A stretch of 64,000 nucleotides of DNA, from positions 2,659,001 through 2,723,000 of the forward strand of contig NZ_CP050137.1 in assembly GCF_013344685.1 (NCBI RefSeq), read 5' to 3'. The notes beneath the pieces were generated by a model, which saw only the letters and a program-made list of their open reading frames with translations, was not told the origin of the DNA and searched no databases. Shown here piece after piece: positions 33,759 to 42,713 of this stretch (positions are counted from its first letter, which is position 1; the number at the start of each line of letters is the position of its first letter). Both the position numbers and the translations under genes were made by a program. Source of the stretch: Sphingomonas sp. CL5.1 (lineage in GTDB: Bacteria; Pseudomonadota; Alphaproteobacteria; Sphingomonadales; Sphingomonadaceae).

Positions 33759-34916
33759 ATGAAACTTGTCGATCGGCGGACGATGATTCTGACGGCTGGC
33801 GGGATTGCGGTGGCCGCAATCGCTGTCAGGGCAACCGCTGGTGGTGGCGATGCTCCGCTCGGATTCGCGCCCGATCCGGCTTTTCTCGAACGGGCAGAGC
33901 ATCTCCTTGCCCGGTATCCGGCGATCGATCTCCACGCGCATCCGGGTGACACCTTCGCCCGCGATGCGATTGATCTCTCCCCGGACGTGCGCGCCATCGC
34001 GGCCGCCGGACCGATGGAGGAACAGGCGGTCCGCGACATGCGTGCTGGCCGGATGGCGGGCGGAAGCTTTGCGGCCGTTGCGGATGTGGAGATACTCGGC
34101 ACCCGCAACGGCGCCATGGGATGGTTGCGCGAGTTCCGACCCGGCGAGGCGCGGGCGAGCTATGAACGCCAGATCCGCAACCTCCGCAAGCGGGTAGGCG
34201 AGGCCGGCGCGAGCATCGCGCTGACGCCGGCGGATATCGTGCGGCTGCACCGCCAGGGGAGGATCGCGGCGTTGCTCACGGTCGAGGGCGGCGATTTCCT
34301 CGCGGGCGACGCATCCTATCTGGATACGGCATTCGCCGACGGGGTGCGCGCAATCACCCTGGTGCATTACCATCCCAACGAACTGGGCGACAACCAGACG
34401 GCCCCGCCGAGGAGCGGGCTGACCGCGTTCGGGCGGGAGGTCGTGCGCGGGATGGACCGGCTCGGCATGGTGATCGATGTGGCCCATGCCTCCGAAGACA
34501 CCGCGCGGGGGGTGCTCGAAACCTCCTGCAACCCGGTGATGTGCTCGCATACCGTCCTCGCCAGCGATACGGACCGCTATCCGCGCTTCATCAGCGCGGG
34601 GCTGGCGAAGGCGATCGCGGCGAAGGGCGGGGTGATCGGCGTCTGGCCGTCCGGCTTCGGGGCGGCCACGATGAACGACTATGTCGAGCGAATATTCGCG
34701 CTGCGCCGCGCGGTTGGCCCGGAATTCGTGGCGCTCGGCACGGATATGGATGCGAACTACAAGCCGGTGCTGACCAGCTACCGGCAAATCCCGCTGCTGG
34801 TTTCGGAGCTGTTGCGACGTGGGTACGGCGAGCAGGAGACGATCGCATTCGCCGGAGGTAACTTCCTGAGGCTCTTCGGTGCGGTCTGGAAGGGGCGTTC
34901 GACCAGGCAATCATGA
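33759..34916 (+). CDS. Membrane dipeptidase, peptidase family M19
   Basis: 385 aa. A DRRTMILTAGGIAVAAIAV start resembles a Tat or lipoprotein-like export signal. Zinc-site motifs are visible: IDLHAHPGD (His59, His61), LLTVEGGDFL (metal-bridging Glu), VIDVAHAS and MCSHTVLAS (His ligands), ALGTDMDANY near the end. Family enzymes cleave dipeptides, including D-residues. It is followed by a ferritin-like gene after 224 bp. The ATG at 33759 is preferred over the overlapping GTG at 33756. Confidence 0.85.
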   Translation: MKLVDRRTMILTAGGIAVAAIAVRATAGGGDAPLGFAPDPAFLERAEHLLARYPAIDLHAHPGDTFARDAIDLSPDVRAIAAAGPMEEQAVRDMRAGRMAGGSFAAVADVEILGTRNGAMGWLREFRPGEARASYERQIRNLRKRVGEAGASIALTPADIVRLHRQGRIAALLTVEGGDFLAGDASYLDTAFADGVRAITLVHYHPNELGDNQTAPPRSGLTAFGREVVRGMDRLGMVIDVAHASEDTARGVLETSCNPVMCSHTVLASDTDRYPRFISAGLAKAIAAKGGVIGVWPSGFGAATMNDYVERIFALRRAVGPEFVALGTDMDANYKPVLTSYRQIPLLVSELLRRGYGEQETIAFAGGNFLRLFGAVWKGRSTRQS

Positions 34917-35140
34917 TGGGCATGGCCGATTGTTACGCGACCTGAATATTGTTGCTGTCCTCGCCGATCGAGTGAAGGTGCGTTGGCCTCACCAGCATGG
35001 AAGACGCGAGGTTGAGAAGAGTAGAAATGCATAATGCACTGGTGGCTATCGTCATTTGAGAATCGCTCGCCACAGGAACATCGCCGGTCGCTGCTCGTAA
35101 CGTTCCATGCGCTTCGCAAGGATAACGAAAGGGCGATGTC

Positions 35141-35698
35141 ATGGCTGACGATACGGCTTTCCTCACCGACGTTAAAACATTGAGAGCGCGAGCGAAGCAG
35201 TCGCTGGACGAGGGCGCCGTCGTCTCCAGCTACAAGGCCGATCCCGAAAAGACGATCGAGTTGCTCCAGATAGTGGTGGCGACGGAACTGGTCTGCGTCC
35301 TGCGCTATCGCATGCATGCCATTTCGGCCGAGGGCATCACCAGCAAGAGCGTCGCGGCGGAATTCGTCGAACATGCCGAGAGCGAACACCGCCATATGCT
35401 GATGGCGGCGGAACGCATCGATCAGCTGGGTGGCGTCCCTGATCTCGATCCCGAGGGTCTCGCGAGCCGTTCCGCCACCGAATACGGCAAGGGCGGCGAT
35501 CTCGTTCAGATGCTGAAGGACAATCTGGTCGCTGAACGGCTGGTGATCGAGCATTATCAGGAGCTGATCCGCTATTTCGGCAATGACGATCCGACGACAC
35601 GGCGGATGCTCGAGCATATCCTTGCCGAAGAAGAGGATCACGCTTCCGACATGCACGATCTGCTGGTTGCACACGAAGGGAAGCCTTTCCTGAAGTAG
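35141..35698 (+). CDS. Ferritin-like (bacterioferritin/Dps-related) protein
   Basis: 185 aa, four long helices. Di-iron-type carboxylate and His sites: VVATELVCVLRYRMH (about 46-60), FVEHAESEHRHMLMAAERID (about 76-95), VAERLVIEHYQELI (about 130-143) and EHILAEEEDHASDM (about 158-171). These give the ExnExxH pair expected for iron oxidation. Probably iron storage or oxidative-stress protection in the cytoplasm. An FAD oxidoreductase begins 13 nt downstream. Confidence 0.8.
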   Translation: MADDTAFLTDVKTLRARAKQSLDEGAVVSSYKADPEKTIELLQIVVATELVCVLRYRMHAISAEGITSKSVAAEFVEHAESEHRHMLMAAERIDQLGGVPDLDPEGLASRSATEYGKGGDLVQMLKDNLVAERLVIEHYQELIRYFGNDDPTTRRMLEHILAEEEDHASDMHDLLVAHEGKPFLK

Positions 35699-35711
35699 CC
35701 TGGGAGGGGTT

Positions 35712-37007
35712 GTGGAACTGACGGAAAACCGCGACCTTCGCGGCGGACGCCCCTGCTGGTCGGCGGACGACATTGAGTGCGTGGTGAGCGACAAGCTGCC
35801 GGACACTTTCGTCGACGTGGCTATCGTCGGCGCAGGCGTCATGGGCGCGATGCTGGCGGAGCGCCTTTCCGATGATGGAAGGCGCGTGTTGCTGCTCGAT
35901 CGCCGCCCGCCCGCGCACGGCAGCACGGCCGCTTCTACGGCCTTGGTAATGTGGGCTGCGGACGTGCCCTTGACCCACTTGTCCGCGCGGATCGGTGCTG
36001 CGGAAGCGGCGCGACGCTGGCGACGCGTTTATGCTGCTGTGCAGCGTCTGGCACAGAAAGCCTCGTCACTGGAGTGCGGCTGGATAGCACGGCCGGAACT
36101 CTATCTGGCCGGTACGCTGCTGGACGAAGCCGGGTTGCGCACCGAAAAACGAGTGCGGCGCACGGCGAAGTTGCCCACGGAGTTTCTCGATAGCGACACG
36201 GTCGCCGCGCGCTTCGGTATCGCGCCGCGTGCCGCCCTGCTGTCGCAGGGATGCTATGAGGTGGATCCGGTCAAGCTTACGCTGGCATCGCTCAGTCGTA
36301 GCCGCCGTCATGGCACTGCAGCCTGCTTCCCGGTCGATGTGACGCGGCTGGAACCGGCCGGTGATGCAATCAGGGTCTGGATGGGTGATGGCGCGAGCAT
36401 ATGTGCGGGAGACGTCATTCTCGCCACCGGCTACGAGCGGGCGAAGTGGTTCTTGCCGCCGCAATTCACCGTCGGATCGAGCTATGCGATCGCCACGCCG
36501 CCCGGCTGTGCCCCGTTGTGGCGCGAGAACGCGATGATCTGGGAGGCCTCGTCTCCCTATCTCTATGCTCGCGCCACCAGCGATGGCCGCGTGATCGTCG
36601 GAGGCGAGGATGAGGATTTCGCCGACGCGCATCAACGCGATGCGTTGATAACCGCGAAGAGCGGGGCGATCCGTGCAAGGCTGGAAGCGATGGCGGCCAA
36701 GCCGGAGATCGCGATGGATTGCGCCTGGGCCGCCACTTTCGGATCGTCGCCCGACGGTTTGCCCGCGATCGGAAGGGTAGGGGGATATGATCACCTGTGG
36801 CTCGCCAGCGGTTTCGGCGGCAACGGCATCACCTTCGCCGCGCTGGCGACCGAATTGCTGGCCGGCGCTCTGAACGGGAAGCCAGACGCGGATGCTGGGT
36901 GTTTCGATCCCTATCGCTTCGGCCCGCATCACATCGGCCAGACGGCGGTGATCAACGGGATTTCCAGCACCAGCAGCACGGACGAGGGCACCCCGAGCTA
37001 CCAATAG
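35712..37007 (+). CDS. FAD-dependent oxidoreductase (DAO family)
   Basis: 431 aa, GTG start after GGGAGGGG. FAD-binding VAIVGAGVMGAMLAERL (about 37-53), GSTAASTALVMWAADVPLTH (substrate loop), and the C-terminal SPDGLPAIGRVGGYDHLWLA then SGFGGNGITFAALATELLAG. The last motif is typical of glycine/sarcosine-oxidase-like and gamma-glutamylputrescine-oxidase-like enzymes. The substrate is probably a small amine or amino acid. It differs in sequence from the DAO gene at 12743. Confidence 0.8.
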   Translation: MELTENRDLRGGRPCWSADDIECVVSDKLPDTFVDVAIVGAGVMGAMLAERLSDDGRRVLLLDRRPPAHGSTAASTALVMWAADVPLTHLSARIGAAEAARRWRRVYAAVQRLAQKASSLECGWIARPELYLAGTLLDEAGLRTEKRVRRTAKLPTEFLDSDTVAARFGIAPRAALLSQGCYEVDPVKLTLASLSRSRRHGTAACFPVDVTRLEPAGDAIRVWMGDGASICAGDVILATGYERAKWFLPPQFTVGSSYAIATPPGCAPLWRENAMIWEASSPYLYARATSDGRVIVGGEDEDFADAHQRDALITAKSGAIRARLEAMAAKPEIAMDCAWAATFGSSPDGLPAIGRVGGYDHLWLASGFGGNGITFAALATELLAGALNGKPDADAGCFDPYRFGPHHIGQTAVINGISSTSSTDEGTPSYQ

Positions 37008-37568
37008 TCCCCGACCGATAGGCGCCCGAGGCCGTCACCAGCACCGTTGGCGCGTTATGGAGGAACCGTGAGCAGGCCATCGCCACCACCCAGCGGCGGG
37101 CATTGTGCGATTGGCGGCACGCTCGGTGCGCCGATTGGCGCTGTCCATTTACCGCTCGGCGCTTCATATCGGGAGGCCGTTAATTTCGTGAGACTTGCAT
37201 TGCAGGCTGCTGCGAATGCTTACCGGAAGGTCAGATGCTTGCAGCATTCTTCTGTTCATTTGTGCCGCAGACATGGATTTGCTCGACGATCAGATAGGAA
37301 CCGAATCGATTCGGCAGGCTGATGAGGATTTGCGAGTCGTTGTCCTTGCCCCGGCGCGGCCCATGCCTTGGCGTGGTTATCGGCGATAGTTCAAGTGTCC
37401 GTATCTCTTGCGAGTTCCCATCGCGTCGATATAGCGACTGGTACGCGGGGCGGGCATTGCTCTTGGCAGCGCGGTCGCTCGACTATTCCCGTAATTGGCC
37501 GTTCGTGCTCTTCCCGATCGGTGGCGTCGCGGCTTGCCAACCTACCGCCTGATATCATCAATGTCGCC
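37008..37568. other. Intergenic region before the MocR gene
   Basis: No supported reading frame. It should contain the MocR promoter; no clear -35/-10 pair or repeat could be singled out. Confidence 0.35.
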
Positions 37569-39356
37569 ATGCGCCCCTCCTTCGTCCTCGATCGCGCCAG
37601 CGACGTCTCGTTGCAGGATCAGATCCGCACCGGAGTGATCGCGCTGATCCTGTCGCAAGCGTGGCTGCCGGGGCATCGCCTGCCGTCGTCGCGCGTGATG
37701 GCGCGGGTGCTGGGGGTGGCGCGGAACACGGTGACGATCGCCTATCAGCAGCTTGTCGCAGACGGCCATGTCATCACGCGCGATCGCAGCGGGCTGTTCG
37801 TCGCGGGCGATCTCGCTATCGCCCGCCATGGCTCCGGCGGCATCGCGGGGATCGCGGATCGCGCACCGGCCGACCATTTCCAGTGGAGCCGCCGTCTGCC
37901 GCCGCCGCCGAACCTGCCGGAGCCGCGACTGGCCAACTGGCAGCAATATCCCTATCCCTTCCTCGACGGCTGTTTTGACGACAGCCTGTTCCCCGCCGAC
38001 GAATGGCGCGAAGCGGCGAGCCTGTCGCTCAAGCGGCGGCAGATCGTGTCATGGTCCGGCATCGCCGACGACGATCCGGCGCTGGTTGAGGAGATACGGA
38101 CCAAGATCCTGCCCCGGCGCGGCATTTATGCGCGGCCCGACGAGATATTGCTGACGCTGGGCGCGCAGCATGCGCGGGTGCTGTCGCTGGAGCTGTTCTG
38201 CCGCAAGGGAAGCCGGGTAGCGATCGAGGAACCGGGCCTTGCCGAATTGCGCGCGCTGGTCGCGGCGCGGGGCGGAACGGTGGCGCCGCAGCTGGTCGAC
38301 GGAGACGGGCTGATCCCCGGCCCGTCGCTGGCGGATTGCGATGTGGTGATGGTGACGCCCAGCCACCAGCTTCCCACCGGCGCGACGTTGTCGCTCGAAC
38401 GCCGCTCGGCGCTGCTGGCGCTGGCCGATACGCACGACCTGATCGTCGTCGAAGACGATTTCGAGTGCGAGACCAATTATCTCGACCGCGATTATCCCGC
38501 GATGCGCGGCATGTCCGGCGGGAATCGCGTGGTCTATATCGCCGGCCTCGCCAAGGTGCTCGATCCTGGGCTGCGGCTGGGCTTCATGGTCGCGGACCGT
38601 GAGGTGATCGCGCATCTGCGCGAACTGCGCCGCCTGTCGGTGCGCCAGCCGCCGCCCAATAACCAGCGTGCCGCCGCGCAATTTCTCTCGCTCGGTCATT
38701 ACGACACGATGATGCGGCGGCTGGGGCGCGAGTTCCGCGCGCGACAGATCGCGCTGCGCGACGCGCTCAACCACTATCTGCCGCGTGCGATCGCGATCCA
38801 GCCGTTGCGCGGCGGCACCACCATGTGGGTGCGCGGCCCGGACGGGCTGGACGTCGAGGATTTCGCGCGCGCGGCGGAACGATGTGGCGTGCTGATCGAG
38901 CGGGTCGAGCATTATTATGCGGAAACGCCGCCGCCTGCCTTGTTCCGGCTGGGCATCACCAGCCTGCCGATGGAGCGCATCCGCCCGGGCATCGCCGCGC
39001 TGACCGCCGCGTTCAACGACGTCGCCGGGAATCGCGCCGCGCCGCCGCCGATCCTGACTGGCCGGGCCCTGCGCGAGAAGATGAGCGGCGCGCGGCTCGA
39101 CTGCCGCACGATCTACGGCGATCCTTGCACCATCCTGTTGCTGCCCGACGGCACGATGACTGGTCGCGCCGGCTATGAGGACGAGGATCGCGATACCGGC
39201 CGCTGGTGGACCGAGGGCGATCGCTGGTGCCGCCAGTGGCAAAGCTGGTCCTACGGTGAAATCTCTTCCTTCGCCGTCGCGGTGGAAGGCGGCATGGTCC
39301 AGTGGATCGGCGCGGACGATCGCGTGGTGGACTGGGCGCTGATCAGCCGTGCCTGA
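37569..39356 (+). CDS. MocR/GabR-type regulator with extra C-terminal domain
   Basis: 595 aa. GntR-type winged helix at 1-75 (LPSSRVMARVLGVARNTVTIAYQQL), then a fold-type I aminotransferase-like domain with VVMVTPSHQLPTG, VVEDDFECET and the PLP lysine in YIAGLAKVLDPGLRLGF. MocR proteins normally end near residue 470-500. Here about 95 more residues follow (MSGARLDCRTIYGDPCTILL, DGTMTGRAGYEDEDRDTGRW, WSYGEISSFAVAVEGG), a compact beta-rich domain resembling small DUF995-like repeats. It precedes the gabT/gabD operon, fitting GabR logic: PLP plus GABA switch on transcription. Confidence 0.85.
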   Translation: MRPSFVLDRASDVSLQDQIRTGVIALILSQAWLPGHRLPSSRVMARVLGVARNTVTIAYQQLVADGHVITRDRSGLFVAGDLAIARHGSGGIAGIADRAPADHFQWSRRLPPPPNLPEPRLANWQQYPYPFLDGCFDDSLFPADEWREAASLSLKRRQIVSWSGIADDDPALVEEIRTKILPRRGIYARPDEILLTLGAQHARVLSLELFCRKGSRVAIEEPGLAELRALVAARGGTVAPQLVDGDGLIPGPSLADCDVVMVTPSHQLPTGATLSLERRSALLALADTHDLIVVEDDFECETNYLDRDYPAMRGMSGGNRVVYIAGLAKVLDPGLRLGFMVADREVIAHLRELRRLSVRQPPPNNQRAAAQFLSLGHYDTMMRRLGREFRARQIALRDALNHYLPRAIAIQPLRGGTTMWVRGPDGLDVEDFARAAERCGVLIERVEHYYAETPPPALFRLGITSLPMERIRPGIAALTAAFNDVAGNRAAPPPILTGRALREKMSGARLDCRTIYGDPCTILLLPDGTMTGRAGYEDEDRDTGRWWTEGDRWCRQWQSWSYGEISSFAVAVEGGMVQWIGADDRVVDWALISRA

Positions 39357-39358
39357 AT

Positions 39359-39391
39359 CTGGCTCCATGAAAACTGCAAAACTGGCTCTAT
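39359..39391. promoter_or_regulatory. Direct repeat, probable MocR operator
   Basis: CTGGCTCCAT (39359-39368) and CTGGCTCTAT (39382-39391) are 10-bp direct repeats, nine bases identical, 23 bp apart start to start, just after the MocR stop and 64 bp before the operon's first ATG. MocR dimers are known to bind direct repeats upstream of their targets, so this is a good candidate site. Confidence 0.55.
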
Positions 39392-39454
39392 CGCTGCGCC
39401 GCGCCTGCCCGCACCATTGTCCCTGGCGACGGATCAGACGCGTCGGGGAGGAAC

Positions 39455-40330
39455 ATGAGCCATTTCGCGATTGCCGGGTTGCAACTCGATCTGCCGCGCG
39501 GCGACAATCTCGCGCGCATCGCCGATGAGGTGCGCGGCGTCCGGCGGCGCTTCGGCTGGATCGACATGGTCGTGCTGGGCGAGCTTTCCTGCTTCGGCCC
39601 CGCCACCGCCCATGCACAGCAACTGCCCGGCCCGGCGGAGGACGCTTTCGTCGCGATGGCGCGGGAGAACGGACTGTGGCTCGTCAACGGGTCCCTGTTC
39701 GAGCGCGACGGCGATGCGATCTACAACACCACCACCGTCATCGCGCCGGATGGCCATGTCGTGGCGCGCCACCGCAAGGTCTATCCCTTCTATCCCTATG
39801 AGCAGGGCGTCGCCGGCGGCGCGGAAGCCACGGTGTTCGACGTGCCCGGCGTCGGCCGGTTCGGGCTGGCGATCTGCTACGACATCTGGTTCCCCGAGCT
39901 GATCCGTACGCTGGCGTGGCGCGGGGCGGAGGTGATCCTCAACCCGGTAATGACCAACACCATCGACCGCGACGTGGAGCTGGCCATCGTCCGCGCGGCG
40001 GCCGCGACCAACCAGGCCTATGTCGTATCTGTCAATGTCGCGGGCGATCTGGGCCATGGCCGCTCGCTGGTCGCCGGGCCGGGAGGCGAAGTGGTCCATC
40101 AGGCGGGATCGGGCCGCGAGATCGTCGCGGTGGACCTCGATCTCGCACATGTCCGCCGCTGCCGCGAGCGCGGCTGGCACGGGCTGGGCCAGCCGCTCAA
40201 GAGCCTGCGCGACGGTCCGCAGATATTCGAGGCCTATGCGCGCGGCCCGGCGGCATCGCCGGCGTGGCAGGCGCTCGGCCCGCTGGAGCAACCGCCGACG
40301 GCGGACGCGCTTTCAACCGACAGAAAATAA
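39455..40330 (+). CDS. Carbon-nitrogen hydrolase (nitrilase superfamily)
   Basis: 291 aa with the full catalytic triad: Glu43 (VVLGELSCFG), Lys108 (RHRKVYPF) and Cys141 (LAICYDIWFPEL). The aliphatic-amidase-like layout suggests hydrolysis of an amide or carbamoyl bond; no signal peptide, so cytoplasmic. First gene of the operon that ends in gabT and gabD, so an amide that yields GABA or a related omega-amino acid is a natural substrate guess. TonB receptor starts 22 nt downstream. Confidence 0.8.
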   Translation: MSHFAIAGLQLDLPRGDNLARIADEVRGVRRRFGWIDMVVLGELSCFGPATAHAQQLPGPAEDAFVAMARENGLWLVNGSLFERDGDAIYNTTTVIAPDGHVVARHRKVYPFYPYEQGVAGGAEATVFDVPGVGRFGLAICYDIWFPELIRTLAWRGAEVILNPVMTNTIDRDVELAIVRAAAATNQAYVVSVNVAGDLGHGRSLVAGPGGEVVHQAGSGREIVAVDLDLAHVRRCRERGWHGLGQPLKSLRDGPQIFEAYARGPAASPAWQALGPLEQPPTADALSTDRK

Positions 40331-40352
40331 CAAGGACAAGGGGGTTAAGGAT

Positions 40353-42713
40353 ATGACAAGCAGGACACTCTGGACCACCACCGCGCTCACCTGCACCGGC
40401 GTGCTGGCGGCGCTGTCGTCGCCGGTCGCCGCGCAGCAGCGGACGGATGCGGCGGCCTCCGATGCCGATATCGTCGTCACCGCAACGCGGCGCGAGGAAC
40501 GCACGATCGACATCCCCTATAATATCTCGGCGGTCGGCGGGGATCGGATCGACGCCAACAAGACGCGCGATCAGGCGGAATTGCTGCGCTCGATCCCCGG
40601 CGTCGCGGTGGTCGATCGCGGGGCGCGCAATGCGGGCGTGCTCAACACGGTGACGATCCGAGGCGTCAACGTCGATAGCGCGGCGCTGGGCGACTATGCG
40701 GTGTCGGCGGTGTCGCCCGTCTCCACCTATGTCAACGATACGCCATTGTTCGCCGCCTATCTGCTGAAGGACCTCGAACGCGTCGAGGTGCTGCGCGGGC
40801 CGCAGGGCACGCTCTACGGCTCCGGCGCGCTGGGCGGCACGGTGCGGTATATCCTGAAGAAGCCGGTGCTCGGCAAGTTCGAAGGGCGCGTCACCGCCGG
40901 GTTGAGCCATGTCGATGGATCGGGTAGCGTCGGCTATGACGGCGACGTTATCCTCAACATTCCGATCGGCGACCGTTTCGCGATCCGCATGGTCGGCAGC
41001 CGGCAGCATTATCCGGGCATCACCGATTATGTGAACGTCTATACGCTGGACAAGAACGGCATCCCGGTCGCGCCCAAGGGCGTGCTGGCGCCGGACGCCG
41101 AATATCACAGCGTGAAGGATGCCGATTTCGTCCATGTCTGGTACGGCCGCATCGCCGCGCGCTGGCAGCCGAGCGACGCGGTGGATTTCACCCTGACCTA
41201 CAATCATCAGAGTGACGATGTCGGCGGACGGCGCCAGATCACGCGCGGGCTGAACGGGTGGGGGCAGCCCTATACCGGCTACCAGAACGGTTCGGTCCAG
41301 CTCGAACCCTCGACGCGCCATGTCGATTCCGTCGCGCTGGAAGCGAATGTCGATCTGGGCTTCGCGACGCTGACCTCCAGCACCTCATGGTACGATCACG
41401 AGGGCGACAGCGTGAGCGAGAATACCGGCTTCTATGCGCAGGCCGGGTTCCTCAGCTTCTATTACAATTATCCGCGCCCGATGGCGTCGGCGGTGCGCAG
41501 CTATCGCGACCGCTCGTTCATTCAGGAACTGCGGCTGGTGTCTAAGCCGGGCAAGGTCTTCGACTATGTGGTCGGCGCTTATTATCAGGACCAGACCCTG
41601 TTCGGATCGCAGGACAGCTATCTGCGCGGGTTCAAGAACTGGTGGGACGCCGCGACCGGTATGCCCGGCGTGGTGACGAGCGATCAGGATTTCTTTTATC
41701 GCCGCAATGAGAAGTTCAGGGATCGCGCGATCTTCGGCGAATTGACCTGGCACGTCACGCCCAGCGTCGACCTGACCGGCGGCGCGCGTTATTTCTGGAA
41801 CCGCTCGCGCAACAACACGCAGATGGACGTGCCGATCTACACGGCGCTCTCTTCGCCCACCAACGCCTATTTTCCGACCAGCGAGGACAAGCCGCTGTTC
41901 AAGGGCAACCTCTCATGGAAGTTCGCCGAGCGCGGGCTGGCCTATGCCACCGTCTCGCAAGGCTATCGCCGTGGTGGATCGAACGCGGTGCCCATCGTGG
42001 GCCGCTATGCCGAAGACCCGTCATGGCAGACCTACAAGGCGGATACGCTCGTCAACTACGAGGCCGGTGTGAAGGGATCGGCCGGCGGCCTGACCTATAA
42101 CCTCGACGTCTTCTATATCGACTGGAAGGATATCCAGCTCAACACCGCGACGCCGAACTGGGGTTTCTATGTCGTGCAGAACGGCGGCAAGGCAAGCTCG
42201 GCCGGGCTGGAGGCGCAGATCGAGGGGCGGATCCACGGGCTGCATTACGCGCTGGGCTACACCTATGTGGACGCCAAGCTGACCCGCAATTTCTACTCGC
42301 CCGACCCCAGCCATGTGCTGATCGGACGCGACGGGGATCAGTTGCCGGGATCGGCGCACCATATCATCACTGGCAGCGCGGACTACAGCTTCGACCTCGG
42401 CGACGACACCAGCCTGACGCTGCGCGGCGACGGCTTCTACCAATCCTCGACGCGCAACGCGGTGAGCACCTCGCCGAAATACAATGTGCGGCTGCCCGGC
42501 TTCTCGATCTGGAACGCGGGCGTGACGCTTCGGAAGGGGAATTACGCGCTGACGATCTACGGCAAGAACCTGTTCAACGCGGCGGGCGTCACCGGGCGGT
42601 TCACCGAGGCCTATATGGGCACCGATCCGGCGGTGGGCTATTATGGCAACGGATCGAAGGATCTGATCAGCCTGCCGCGCACGATCGGCCTGTCCGCCGA
42701 TATCCGCTTCTGA
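40353..42713 (+). CDS. TonB-dependent outer-membrane receptor
   Basis: 786 aa. Signal peptide (MTSRTLWTTTALTCTGVLAA ... VAAQQ), then DADIVVTATRREERTIDIPY, a plug domain with RSIPGVAVVDRG, TIRGVNVDSAALG and ERVEVLRGPQGTLYGSGALG, and a barrel that ends LPRTIGLSADIRF with terminal Phe. It should import a large or scarce ligand with TonB energy. The TGA overlaps the next ATG by one base (TGATG), tying it to the sulfotransferase-type gene. Confidence 0.9.
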   Translation: MTSRTLWTTTALTCTGVLAALSSPVAAQQRTDAAASDADIVVTATRREERTIDIPYNISAVGGDRIDANKTRDQAELLRSIPGVAVVDRGARNAGVLNTVTIRGVNVDSAALGDYAVSAVSPVSTYVNDTPLFAAYLLKDLERVEVLRGPQGTLYGSGALGGTVRYILKKPVLGKFEGRVTAGLSHVDGSGSVGYDGDVILNIPIGDRFAIRMVGSRQHYPGITDYVNVYTLDKNGIPVAPKGVLAPDAEYHSVKDADFVHVWYGRIAARWQPSDAVDFTLTYNHQSDDVGGRRQITRGLNGWGQPYTGYQNGSVQLEPSTRHVDSVALEANVDLGFATLTSSTSWYDHEGDSVSENTGFYAQAGFLSFYYNYPRPMASAVRSYRDRSFIQELRLVSKPGKVFDYVVGAYYQDQTLFGSQDSYLRGFKNWWDAATGMPGVVTSDQDFFYRRNEKFRDRAIFGELTWHVTPSVDLTGGARYFWNRSRNNTQMDVPIYTALSSPTNAYFPTSEDKPLFKGNLSWKFAERGLAYATVSQGYRRGGSNAVPIVGRYAEDPSWQTYKADTLVNYEAGVKGSAGGLTYNLDVFYIDWKDIQLNTATPNWGFYVVQNGGKASSAGLEAQIEGRIHGLHYALGYTYVDAKLTRNFYSPDPSHVLIGRDGDQLPGSAHHIITGSADYSFDLGDDTSLTLRGDGFYQSSTRNAVSTSPKYNVRLPGFSIWNAGVTLRKGNYALTIYGKNLFNAAGVTGRFTEAYMGTDPAVGYYGNGSKDLISLPRTIGLSADIRF

